DNA of 16,020 nucleotides from Alphaproteobacteria bacterium (lineage in GTDB: Bacteria > Pseudomonadota > Alphaproteobacteria > RS24). Positions 6,947 through 13,994 of the stretch are shown here, piece by piece. The position numbers were made by a program, and so were the translations under genes. How positions within the stretch are numbered: the first letter of the stretch is position 1; each line of letters starts with the position of its first letter. The notes beneath the pieces are model-generated. The model was not told where the DNA came from, did no database searches, and saw only the letters and a list, made by a program, of their open reading frames with translations. The stretch covers positions 1 through 16,020 of the forward strand of contig RFZE01000025.1 of assembly GCA_009920875.1 (NCBI GenBank), given 5' to 3'.

Positions 6947-9900
6947 AATAGCGTGCCGAATTGACGGGCATTTCCCCGGCTTTTGGCGTGATGACTTCCG
7001 GTGCCAAGAATATCACCATTTCTTGCGAGTTTTTGGCATCCGAGCTGGTGCCGAGGAATGAGCCGAAAATCGGTATGCCGGTCATGCCGGGCAGGCCGTT
7101 TCGCGATTTTGAATTATCTTCCGTATAGAGCCCGGCCAATACAATCACATCACCCGGCGCAGCAATAAATTCAGTGTTTATTTTGCTCTGAATTTTGTCG
7201 GAATTGGCGTCTGCGGTGAGGAAGAAATCATCATTAAAAGCAATTTTAAGCCGCACATGGTCATTGAGCGGATTAATGGTCGGCGTCACCGTCAGGCTCA
7301 GCGTCGCTTCGCGCGGTTCATAAGTGGTTGTCTCCTCACCCGGAACGGTTTGACCGCCCGGCGTCACCACCGGCGCAGAGGTTGAGGTAATCGGCAAATA
7401 ACGCGTTTCCGATTTTTCAATCTGTGCTTCACAGCCATCCAAAGCCAAAATTGTCGGGCTCGAAACTTTGCGACCCAAACTATTGCTTTCCATAAAGTCG
7501 ATGGTCCAAGCCAATCCAAGGCGGAAATTATTCAGCGTGAATGTATTTGCCGCCGCCGCCCGATTGGCGAAATTCAGCGCCCCACCAATACCGATAAGGC
7601 TGTTATCGCGCACCTCAACCAAATTCGGCAATTGGCTTTTGACCGTATCGGGCAAAGCACCAATATCGGGATCGGTTTTGGCTGCCGTGCGCACGGCATT
7701 TTCGAGCTTGCTTTGCAGTTGCCGTTGCCAGTTTTTGGCCACATTGACCATAAACACTTCGACCAAGACTTGCTTATCAGGCTTGTCAAAGCTTTCCATC
7801 AACTCGGAGACAAGCTCAATATCATGGCGGAAACCGGTGATAATCACCGTATCGCCGACAGCCGTTACGGTCGGACGGCGGAAAGAGGAATCGGTCAGGA
7901 ATATCGGCGTCACCGGATTTTCAACTTGGTTCGGCGCATCACCATTGGCGGTTGGCGCAGCAGCCGTTTGAGCGTTGTCCGCCGCCTGTGTCGCCGCCGT
8001 GTTTTGCCCTGCCACCGTTTCCGCCGGTTCGGCCGCCGGCACCAAATCCGTGGCAATATCGGTCACGTTGGAACTGACCAATGCTTCTTGTAACGGGTCA
8101 AACAAAGGAAGCCCTTCTTCGGCTGCTTTTTGAGCTCGCTCTTCGGCCTCACGCGCTGCGTTTTCGCGGGCAATGCGCTCAGCTTCAGTGCGCTCTTCCG
8201 CCGCTTTTTCGGCCGCAATCGTTTCTTCCGGATAAAGCTGCTCGAAATAGCCGGTCAATTCGGTCTGAATCTCGGTCACGCGATCGCCGCTGTCGCCATC
8301 GCAACTGGCTGCGCCCTCGCTATTGAAGATGGTGAATTTCTCGGTGAAAATCGGTTCCGTGGTTTTCAAATTGGCATCGCGCACCACACGACCGCGCAAT
8401 TCTTCAGCATTGGGCACATCAGCGAAATCCGGCTGTTGCATTGTATTGCGCGGCGCCTCAGCGACACTGTCAGCCGTATCAGCCGACACGCCGGCTACGG
8501 TTTTGGACGCCGTGTCGGCTGCAAGGCGCACCATGACGTCATCGAGTAATTGTTGTTTAGCGGCGCGTTCAGATGCCAGCAAGGCGAGTGCTTTATCAAC
8601 ATCTTCCAATTCAAATTGCGCGGTTTGCGTCTTGGTTGCTTGCTCCTGCCTGTCTGTTGCATGCTCGAGGTCAAGCGCATCAAGGTCGCGCTCATTTTGC
8701 AAAGCGGTCTCCTTAAAGGCGACAATGGCACCGGCGACAGCCGGCGAATGGTCGTCCTCAATAATCGCATCATTGGTCAAAGAGCGCACGCGACCGGCAT
8801 CATCAGGATGCTGGAAATAATTTTGATAAATCTGTCTGAGCGCTGCCGTATCATTTTCCAATGAGCTTATTTTACGTAAATTGCGCGCACGCCGATTGTG
8901 CAATTCGGCGGCCGCCACCGCATCATCAACCCGTTCGGAAAACTCGGCACGCGTATAAAACCGCGCCACGCCCATTTTACGGTCATAGGCCATAGCCAAA
9001 CCATAATTATCAATGAGGATATCAAAAATATCGAGCGCATCGGCGCGCGAAATATCCAAACTTACCTTTTGCGGTGCTGCATTGACGGCAGGCGACAAAT
9101 AGACCTGCATATTGATGGAGCGCGCCAATGATTTCAGGGCCGTCGGCAAACGCAATCCGGCCAGATTGACACTCAATGTGCGCGACCCGACCTCATCGGA
9201 TAAATCATCCATGCGGCCGAGCGATACGCCGGTATTGACGTCATTACCGACAAACAGAAAACTTTTTTCCAAAGAAACATATTCATCTTTACGCGCCAGC
9301 TCATTGCGCCCAAATAAAGCCAATGCGCCCAACTCGCTATTATCGGTCAAACCGATAATCGTCGTCGGCTCAGCCTCAGCATATTGCTGCTCCAAATCGG
9401 CAATAAAACCTTGCAGCATTTTTTCATTGGCAATTTTAAAGCCCTGTAACGTCAAATCACGCGATTTGGAATGGCGCATATCCATCTGATCGAGCAATAA
9501 TTTTTCCATATTGTATTTGGACAAAACCGAGCGCCGCTGTCGCCGAATGGTTTCGCTGCGCTTATCAAGCGCTTTGATCTGGCTTTCTAATGAGCGCTTG
9601 CCGGACAAAAGCTGGCCATTGCCGCGCGAACCGACCGACAAATCAACTCCCAAACCCGTCATATCGGTAATCGAAGCGGCCACCACATCATCGGCAATAT
9701 CTTCGACTTCAATTAAGGCCGGCACCCGCACTTGTAAAAGCTCGCGGCGCGGCGGAAGCGGTTTTAAATGCGCTGCGCGCTTTGTATCAACACCTTCCAG
9801 AACGGCTTGTTCGGCGCGCACGGCCGCGCGCCGGTCATCAAAACGCTGCACCGCGCCGGCCAGCGTCAAGTCGCGACCTGTGCTGACGCCGCAGCCATAA

Positions 9901-9968
9901 ACATTGACGCATAGCGCGCCGACAATGGCGAGGCGTATAAACTTTTCAGGTACCGTTACTTTACGCAA
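6933..9968 (-). CDS. Large lipoprotein secretin (PilQ/MshL/GspD superfamily)
   Basis: This outer-membrane pore of 1011 residues should let the filament or secreted protein pass. A short hydrophobic signal ends in a lipobox-like 'VYGC' (Cys26), suggesting a lipoprotein. About 270-342 is an STN/N0 domain ('LPTALKSLARSINMQVYLSP'). About 420-480 is a charged, coiled-coil-prone stretch. Near 535-570 is what looks like the first half of an N1-type domain ('EKFTIFNSEG'). A highly charged Ala/Glu/Arg segment (about 583-619) and an Ala/Thr/Asn-rich linker follow, and the domain resumes near 696 ('VTAVGDTVIITGF'). The secretin core runs from about 740 to 995 and includes the signature 'GLPGMTGIPIFGSFLG'. 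The size is well above the 500-700 residues usual for MshL or PilQ. I chose TTG 9968 because GGAG lies eight bases upstream; an ATG-like start at 10043 would overlap the previous gene by 53 bases. Confidence 0.92.
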   Translation of the reverse strand: MRKVTVPEKFIRLAIVGALCVNVYGCGVSTGRDLTLAGAVQRFDDRRAAVRAEQAVLEGVDTKRAAHLKPLPPRRELLQVRVPALIEVEDIADDVVAASITDMTGLGVDLSVGSRGNGQLLSGKRSLESQIKALDKRSETIRRQRRSVLSKYNMEKLLLDQMDMRHSKSRDLTLQGFKIANEKMLQGFIADLEQQYAEAEPTTIIGLTDNSELGALALFGRNELARKDEYVSLEKSFLFVGNDVNTGVSLGRMDDLSDEVGSRTLSVNLAGLRLPTALKSLARSINMQVYLSPAVNAAPQKVSLDISRADALDIFDILIDNYGLAMAYDRKMGVARFYTRAEFSERVDDAVAAAELHNRRARNLRKISSLENDTAALRQIYQNYFQHPDDAGRVRSLTNDAIIEDDHSPAVAGAIVAFKETALQNERDLDALDLEHATDRQEQATKTQTAQFELEDVDKALALLASERAAKQQLLDDVMVRLAADTASKTVAGVSADTADSVAEAPRNTMQQPDFADVPNAEELRGRVVRDANLKTTEPIFTEKFTIFNSEGAASCDGDSGDRVTEIQTELTGYFEQLYPEETIAAEKAAEERTEAERIARENAAREAEERAQKAAEEGLPLFDPLQEALVSSNVTDIATDLVPAAEPAETVAGQNTAATQAADNAQTAAAPTANGDAPNQVENPVTPIFLTDSSFRRPTVTAVGDTVIITGFRHDIELVSELMESFDKPDKQVLVEVFMVNVAKNWQRQLQSKLENAVRTAAKTDPDIGALPDTVKSQLPNLVEVRDNSLIGIGGALNFANRAAAANTFTLNNFRLGLAWTIDFMESNSLGRKVSSPTILALDGCEAQIEKSETRYLPITSTSAPVVTPGGQTVPGEETTTYEPREATLSLTVTPTINPLNDHVRLKIAFNDDFFLTADANSDKIQSKINTEFIAAPGDVIVLAGLYTEDNSKSRNGLPGMTGIPIFGSFLGTSSDAKNSQEMVIFLAPEVITPKAGEMPVNSARYYDVN

Positions 9969-9976
9969 AACCTGTT

Positions 9977-9980
9977 CTCC
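9977..9980 (-). promoter_or_regulatory. Shine-Dalgarno site fixing a TTG start for the secretin
   Basis: GGAG on the minus strand lies eight bases before the TTG at 9968. No such site precedes the upstream in-frame codon at 10043. The start at 9968 also places the signal peptide and lipobox at the N-terminus, and leaves a gap of 22 bases after the PopZ-like gene instead of a long overlap. Confidence 0.7.
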
Positions 9981-9990
9981 GTCGGCCAGC

Positions 9991-10389
9991 CTATTTCGGT
10001 CGCCGTAAATTACCCGTGGCGCGCACTTCAGTGATTTTGCCAATCGCCTCGGTAATCACCTCGCGTGCAATATCCGCCATATAGCGATTGATCCATTCCT
10101 CAATCAGTGGCCGGACAACTTGTGCCACGGCCAGCTTAATCGTGTCTTGCGAGCGCTTTGTGTCAAACACGCTGGAATAGCGCAAAAACTCTGCGCGCAG
10201 CGCAATGGTCGCTTCTTCGGTGATGGCCAAATCGAGCCCACGCATAAAGTGCTGTATATCGCGGTCTGACATGGCAGCTTTCTGGTCACCGTCACGCGCT
10301 TGCAAATCGCTTTCCAAGCTGGTTTCAGCCTGCTGCAGCAACTCCTTAATGGCGCGCTTATAATCATCTTCCGTTCGCAAACTGTTCAT
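9991..10389 (-). CDS. Small protein with PopZ/DUF2497-like C-terminus
   Basis: This is a soluble, mostly helical protein of 132 residues, without signal peptide or membrane segment. The first 70 residues are charged and helical (DDYKRAIKELLQQAE). The C-terminal part 'KLAVAQVVRPLIEEWINRY' followed by 'MADIAREVITEAIGKI' resembles the conserved end of alphaproteobacterial DUF2497 proteins, including the polar organiser PopZ. In those, a 'VRPMLKEWLD..LP.IVE.LV' pattern forms the oligomerisation helices. The long acidic proline-rich middle of PopZ is absent. The gene sits between prepilin peptidase and secretin on the same strand, 22 bases before the secretin. A strong SD (GAGGG at 10395-10399) lies five bases before the ATG. 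A role in placing the pilus machine at a cell pole is an inference from this resemblance and the context. The similarity is by eye, so I am moderately sure. Confidence 0.55.
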   Translation of the reverse strand: MNSLRTEDDYKRAIKELLQQAETSLESDLQARDGDQKAAMSDRDIQHFMRGLDLAITEEATIALRAEFLRYSSVFDTKRSQDTIKLAVAQVVRPLIEEWINRYMADIAREVITEAIGKITEVRATGNLRRPK

Positions 10390-10394
10390 GTTTT

Positions 10395-10399
10395 CCCTC
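10395..10399 (-). promoter_or_regulatory. Shine-Dalgarno site of PopZ-like gene
   Basis: GAGGG on the minus strand ends five bases before the ATG at 10389. It is one of the clearest SD sequences in the window and supports this small gene as real. Confidence 0.65.
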
Positions 10400-10472
10400 G
10401 TTGAAAAACGAATCTCTTTCGCCTTTCAAAGTATAAAGCCGTTTCGGTAACAGGTGATGCAAAATCGGTGGA
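10400..10472 (-). promoter_or_regulatory. Leader region with possible -10 box before PopZ-like gene and secretin
   Basis: The 83-base gap between the prepilin peptidase stop and the PopZ-like start is the only sizeable gap in this minus-strand row. On the minus strand it contains TATACT, a good -10 match, with TTGCAT upstream but at a poor spacing of 21 bases. It could hold an internal promoter for the PopZ-like gene, secretin and PilV-like gene. The evidence is weak. Confidence 0.25.
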
Positions 10473-11252
10473 TTATTGCGCTGCGGATAATAATTGTGGC
10501 GCAAAGAACAGCCATAAAAGCGCTGCAGGGGTCAGAAAACAGCCAAAAGGCAATTGCGCGGGGGCGGTGTCGGCATTTTTGCCACGCGCCGCCAAAATGG
10601 CCATAATACCGACAAAAGCGCCGCTGAAACTTGCCGCAAAGAGAATCGGCAGCAGACTAATCGGCCCCAACCAAATGCCCAACATGGCCATTAATTTGAC
10701 ATCGCCAAAGCCCATGCCGTCATGGCCGCGCCATAATTTATAAGCCGCATTGATGATGTAAATCAGAAGAAAACCGGCGATGCCGCCAAGCGCCGCATCC
10801 GCCCATAAGGGCATGCCCGGTGCGCCAAGCAGCGCCAATGCAAAACCCAAAGCGGCCCCACCCAAAGAGGCCCAATCGGGGATAATGAAAGCATCCATAT
10901 CGGTCAAGAAAATGACCACCATCAATAGGATAAAGGGGATAAACACGGCAAAAAACATGCTGTCCAATTGTTGCCAAGCAAGCAGAACCAGCCCCGCCAT
11001 GGCCAATTCGACATAAAGATAGCGCCGCGGCAAAACCTGCCCGCAACAGCCGCTGCGGCCGCTGTGACGCAGAAAACCGAAAATGGGAAGATTGTCGAAA
11101 AAACCAAGCCTTTTCCCACAATGGAAACAGGCTGAGGGTTGCTTGACCCAATCCTCTCCCGCCAGGGTGCGCAAAGCGGCAACATTGGCAAAACTGCCAA
11201 GACAGGCACCGATAATGCCCCATAATATCAAAACCGAAAAGCCGTCACCCAT
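10473..11252 (-). CDS. pilD: Type 4 prepilin peptidase / N-methyltransferase
   Basis: This inner-membrane aspartic protease of 259 residues removes the leader peptides of the pilins encoded nearby and usually methylates the new N-terminal residue. The N-terminal helix is followed by 'GACLGSFANVAALR', the typical GSFxNV motif. A cytoplasmic zinc-finger-like loop then has two cysteine pairs (CFHC and GCCG) and 'RRYLYVELA'. Several membrane helices follow. Both catalytic aspartate motifs are intact: 'TDMDAFIIPD' (D118/D120) and 'GFGDVKLM' (D184). ATG 11252 is preferred to TTG 11267; no strong SD distinguishes them. The gene heads the minus-strand row leading to the secretin and is divergent from the pilT-like gene. 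It probably serves all four prepilins in the window. The symbol pilD is used for the family role; gspO would be equivalent. Confidence 0.95.
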   Translation of the reverse strand: MGDGFSVLILWGIIGACLGSFANVAALRTLAGEDWVKQPSACFHCGKRLGFFDNLPIFGFLRHSGRSGCCGQVLPRRYLYVELAMAGLVLLAWQQLDSMFFAVFIPFILLMVVIFLTDMDAFIIPDWASLGGAALGFALALLGAPGMPLWADAALGGIAGFLLIYIINAAYKLWRGHDGMGFGDVKLMAMLGIWLGPISLLPILFAASFSGAFVGIMAILAARGKNADTAPAQLPFGCFLTPAALLWLFFAPQLLSAAQ

Positions 11253-11373
11253 ATTGGAAACCCGCAACAGTTATGGCCGGTCGGCACTTAGGCTCTGGCC
11301 AAATTTTGGAAGCCCCAGTATAAACAGAATAATCATTGTCGTGTAGCGTCGTAATATTGAGTGTTTGCTGTCT
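11253..11373. promoter_or_regulatory. Divergent intergenic region between prepilin peptidase and pilT-like gene
   Basis: These 121 bases separate two divergent genes and should hold a promoter for each. On the + strand TAATAT (11352-11357) is a good -10 candidate 16 bases before the pilT-like ATG, but no well-spaced -35 is visible. I see no clear operator. Confidence 0.35.
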
Positions 11374-12277
11374 ATGTCCGAACCCGAAAAACCCGCCCCC
11401 ATCGATAACCCGGTTTATCGCTATCTCGACGAATTACCGAAAGAATATCGCATATCTGACTTTCATATGCGCTCCGGCAGCCCATTGGCCATTCGCGTCA
11501 ATGGTGAGATTCAAATCATGCAAGATTGCCCGATAACCCATGACATGCTCGATGGCGTGTTTCGCCATGAATTGGGGCAAGAGCTGTATGACATATTTGA
11601 CGAAAAAAAAGACGTCGATTTTGCCATTACGGTGAATGGGGCACGCTTTCGTGCTAATGGCTATCACACGCTGAATGGTTGGGGGCTTATTTGCCGGACT
11701 ATTGTTACTGAAGTGCCGAACATCGACCAACTCGGCCTGCCACCCGCCGTGCACTCGGTCTTGAACGAGAAAAAGGGGTTGGTATTGGTGACCGGTCCGA
11801 CAGGCTCGGGTAAGTCGACCTCGCTAGCCTCTATGATCAATAAAATTAATCGCGAGCGCGCCGAGCACATCATCACCATTGAAGATCCAGTTGAGTTTGT
11901 TCATTCAGAAATAAAATCGATTATTTCGCAACGAGAGGTTGGCCGCGATACGGTCAGTTTTGCCTCTGCCTTGAAAGGCGCGCTGCGCGAGGATCCCGAT
12001 ATTTTGCTGCTCGGCGAGATGCGCGATTATGAGACCATCTCGCTGGCATTGACAGCAGCTGAAACCGGGCATATTATTAAAACGCAAAAGCGGCGGCCGC
12101 ATCGGAGCGTTTGAAGTCATGGTTTGCGTGCCAGCGATTAAAAACCTTATTCGCGAAGACAAAATTCCACAAATTGCAACAGTAATGCAAACAGGCGCCC
12201 AATTCGGCATGATTACCATGGAAAAATATGTCGACGAACTTGAAAAACAGGGCCTCGTAGCCTTTGAGGACGATTAA
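11374..12277 (+). pseudogene. pilT: PilT-type retraction ATPase, broken by internal deletion and frameshift
   Basis: The first part (11374-12114) encodes the PilT N-terminal domain and most of the hexameric ATPase core. It includes Walker A 'GPTGSGKST' (about residues 140-148), the Asp box 'ITIEDPVEF' and Walker B 'DPDILLLGEMRD'. After 'LTAAETGH' near 12072 the frame runs into unrelated residues and stops at 12114. From 12071 the next frame reads 'ILLKRKSGGRIGAFEVMVCV', then a normal PilT C-terminus ('AIKNLIRED', 'TVMQTGAQFGMITME') to a stop at 12275-12277. Compared with typical PilT, about 44 residues are missing between these points, including the His box (GTLHT) and 'DRIIDVFP'. The best reading is a deletion of roughly 130 bp whose size is not a multiple of three. 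The truncated product should lack ATPase function. An assembly error is the alternative. ATG 11374 is preferred to TTG 11365; no SD is seen. Confidence 0.85.
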
Positions 12278-12483
12278 ACCTTAAACGGCGCTAAGTTTCA
12301 TATTGTTCGGTAATTTTTTTTGGTCGGCTAAGCGGAGCCTATTTTATTGATCATTGTTCTAGCGCCGAGGTTGCGTGAGAAGTAGCTTTCTCCAAGAGCC
12401 GAACCTAGTGATGACTGCCGCCGCTAAAAAGCGATAAAATACTTTCAAACAACGGTGTTAAGACGAATTAAGGAAACGCCATA
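12278..12483. other. Intergenic region between pilT remnant and pilin gene
   Basis: This is the non-coding part of the 257-base gap between convergent genes. It has no convincing ORF with an SD, no tRNA-like fold and no clear repeat. A weak hairpin GGCT-N6-AGCC at 12326-12339 followed by TATTTTATT could terminate the + strand transcript. A run of eight T lies just before it at 12313-12320. A small inverted repeat GAGAA/TTCTC lies near 12376-12391. Confidence 0.4.
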
Positions 12484-12515
12484 TAAAAAGAGCGCCGCGC
12501 AATCACGGCGCTCTT
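12484..12515 (-). terminator. Intrinsic terminator of the major pilin gene
   Basis: On the minus strand, 20 bases after the pilin stop codon, AAGAGCGCCG and CGGCGCTCTT form a perfect 10-bp GC-rich stem with an 8-base loop (stem arms 12488-12497 and 12506-12515). It is followed by a T-run (TTTTTAT). This is a textbook rho-independent terminator, and it suggests the pilin gene is transcribed as a single gene. Confidence 0.88.
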
Positions 12516-12534
12516 CAAATTAACAAAACACAAC

Positions 12535-13101
12535 TTAGAAGTTGGTAATAGTATTAGACATTTTGGTGAGGCGACCAGAATTGCCGTCTACCTTCGAACA
12601 GAAGTATACATCTATGTGCGCCACGGTATCCTTAACGCGGATAATGACATCGCCATCCTCACTATCAGCAACGAGATCAACACAGGCAGCCGAACCATCG
12701 TTGGCTATGTCAGCATCACTGGATACAGCCAAAATTGTAGCATCTCCTGAACGTGATTGATTATAAGGGTTTTTAAAAGTTTCAAAAGGGTGGTCTTCGG
12801 AGCCAAGCCCAGCAAAACAGCCGCCTGCAGCTACAGCCGTAGCAGCGTCTGTCGAGGTAGACAGACTTGCCATGCTGCATTCGCTTGGATCAACATCGAT
12901 ACCAGCAGAACGAATTGTTTTGGCATTAAGTAACCACTGATGAACAGCTTTACTATTATTTTCGGTCACAGATTTTTTCGTGCTGTCAATGTAACCTTGG
13001 TAACCGACAACGCCAACGGCGGCCAGCACACCAATAATCGCAACAACAACCAGAAGTTCAATAAGGCTAAAGCCTTTTTCGCTTTTTGCGCGAATGTTCA
13101 T
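12535..13101 (-). CDS. Major type IV pilin-like protein (prepilin)
   Basis: This is a prepilin of 188 residues. The leader 'MNIRAKSEKG' is basic and ends in the conserved glycine. Mature 'FSLIELLVVVAIIGVLAAVG' has Phe1 and Glu5 and is the classic type IV pilin core helix, followed by 'YQGYIDSTKKSVTENN'. The globular domain is acidic and rich in Ala, Ser and Asp. It has four cysteines (in SECSM, GGCFAG, AACVD and YFCSK), enough for two disulfides, one of them possibly enclosing the C-terminal D-region. A strong SD, its own terminator, a candidate promoter and its single-gene layout are what one expects of a highly expressed major subunit. A major pseudopilin (GspG type) is less likely because the GspG calcium-site ending is not evident. 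Processing would be by the prepilin peptidase encoded at 10473-11252. Confidence 0.85.
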   Translation of the reverse strand: MNIRAKSEKGFSLIELLVVVAIIGVLAAVGVVGYQGYIDSTKKSVTENNSKAVHQWLLNAKTIRSAGIDVDPSECSMASLSTSTDAATAVAAGGCFAGLGSEDHPFETFKNPYNQSRSGDATILAVSSDADIANDGSAACVDLVADSEDGDVIIRVKDTVAHIDVYFCSKVDGNSGRLTKMSNTITNF

Positions 13102-13106
13102 GGGAA

Positions 13107-13115
13107 CTCTCCTCT
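13107..13115 (-). promoter_or_regulatory. Strong Shine-Dalgarno site of the pilin gene
   Basis: AGAGGAGAG on the minus strand contains AGGAG with seven bases to the ATG at 13101. It is the strongest SD in the window and fits high expression of a major pilin. Confidence 0.75.
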
Positions 13116-13153
13116 ATTTACAGACGCGCCTAAGCGCGAAACCCAACAGGGTT

Positions 13154-13182
13154 AATAAACTTCAAAATTCTGCTTTTGGCAA
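13154..13182 (-). promoter_or_regulatory. Candidate sigma-70-type promoter of the pilin gene
   Basis: On the minus strand TTGCCA (13177-13182, five of six to the -35 consensus) is followed after exactly 17 bases by TTTATT (13154-13159, four of six to the -10 consensus). This would give a leader of about 45 bases. I see no sigma-54 (GG-N10-GC) element, which drives pilin genes in some species. Confidence 0.45.
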
Positions 13183-13246
13183 CCGATTTTGACAAATTTT
13201 TTAATGCCATGTCGCTCAAAAACACCTAGTATAAAGGGGTTTTTTC

Positions 13247-13251
13247 AAGGG
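13247..13251 (+). promoter_or_regulatory. Shine-Dalgarno site of STAS-domain gene
   Basis: AAGGG lies seven bases before the ATG at 13259 and supports that start. The stretch upstream (13102-13246) is shared with the divergent pilin gene. A TATAAA at 13230-13235 is close to the ATG, but no paired -35 is clear. Confidence 0.5.
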
Positions 13252-13258
13252 TTTTGGT

Positions 13259-13990
13259 ATGGCTTTTCAATTCAAACGCGACCGTGGTGATAATATTACA
13301 CTGATACTTGCAGGTGATATTGATTTGGAGGTTACGCCGGAAATTAAAACCCAGCTTTCCAGCCAATTAGAAGATGCTGCCTCGCTCACGATTGACGCGT
13401 CAAATATCAGTTATTTGGACAGTTCAGGCGTTTCAATACTGGTCATTGCCATGCAAAACAGCAAACAAAAGCAGATTGTTTTTTCCATCAGCAATATGAG
13501 CGATGAAGCAATGCGCGTCTTGCAATTGGCCAAATTAGACAAGATTTTACCCATTAAGGCCACGTCAGGGCCGGCTCAACTGGTTGATATTGATGTATTT
13601 TCCAAAACCGGTGAGGCTGATAGCGCCTTGGCATCGCAAGTTGCCAAACCGGCAGAGCCGGAAGATTCGCCTGCCACCACCTCTAACGATGATGACTTAA
13701 TTGCCGCGCTTGCCAGTGGCGATATGGCCGGTGGTGACGTGGCCGGTGGCGATATGACGGTTGACGCGACTGATGATGGTCAGACTGTTGACGACACCCC
13801 GCCTAACGAGCCTTCTGAGACGGCAAAGTCGGACGCATCGGGCGCCACGCCCGAAGCTGCCGAAGCGGCGGTTGAACCGGCAAGCGATACCGAAAAACCG
13901 CCAGAGGCGCCGCGCGCAGTGCCGCCTGCGCCTGATAAAAACAGTGAAGGCGGTGGCGGAGGGGGCTTCACGCCGGGCACGTTCGGCTGA
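13259..13990 (+). CDS. STAS-domain anti-sigma factor antagonist with long disordered tail
   Basis: This is a cytoplasmic protein of 243 residues. Residues 1-105 form a STAS domain of the RsbV/SpoIIAA type. 'YLDSSGVSILV' (about 53-63) carries the serine that is phosphorylated by an RsbW-like kinase and released by a PP2C phosphatase. The remaining 140 residues are unlike RsbV, which usually ends after the domain. They form an acidic, Ala/Pro/Thr-rich, probably disordered tail with a threefold GGD repeat, ending in a glycine run and 'FTPGTFG'. The next gene, four bases downstream, encodes a GAF-phosphatase-kinase-like fusion, so the two very likely form a partner-switching module. The tail may bind a partner or membrane site; its function is unknown. 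The gene is divergent from the pilin gene. Confidence 0.88.
   Translation: MAFQFKRDRGDNITLILAGDIDLEVTPEIKTQLSSQLEDAASLTIDASNISYLDSSGVSILVIAMQNSKQKQIVFSISNMSDEAMRVLQLAKLDKILPIKATSGPAQLVDIDVFSKTGEADSALASQVAKPAEPEDSPATTSNDDDLIAALASGDMAGGDVAGGDMTVDATDDGQTVDDTPPNEPSETAKSDASGATPEAAEAAVEPASDTEKPPEAPRAVPPAPDKNSEGGGGGGFTPGTFG
13718..13762 (+). repeat. Three tandem 15-base units inside the STAS gene
   Basis: Units start at 13718, 13733 and 13748 (ggcgatatggccggt and variants). They encode the repeating GDMAG/GDVAG/GDMTV segment of the disordered tail. The third copy is the most diverged. The unit keeps the reading frame, so copy number could vary without breaking the gene. Confidence 0.65.
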
Positions 13991-13994
13991 GCTT

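Noticed and set aside
8110..8230. Possible TolA-like protein inside the secretin region because of the Ala/Glu/Arg-rich helix
   Set aside because: The stretch is in frame within a single long secretin gene, with clear secretin sequence after it and an STN domain before it. It is a linker or coiled coil, not a separate gene.
9969..10043. Longer N-terminus for the secretin starting at 10043
   Set aside because: It would overlap the PopZ-like gene by 53 bases and put 25 charged residues before the signal peptide. TTG 9968 has a GGAG at good spacing.
12071..12114. Programmed frameshifting as an explanation for the split pilT frame
   Set aside because: A frameshift alone would not restore the missing block of about 44 residues including the His box. 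A deletion explains both defects.
12278..12483. Possible small RNA or tRNA in the gap after the pilT remnant
   Set aside because: No cloverleaf or conserved tRNA motifs can be folded by eye. Only short weak inverted repeats are present.
13761..13994. Upstream extension of the GAF-SpoIIE-HATPase frame into the STAS gene
   Set aside because: The extra 78 residues are Arg/Pro-rich nonsense read out of frame through the low-complexity STAS tail. The GAF domain starts just after ATG 13995.
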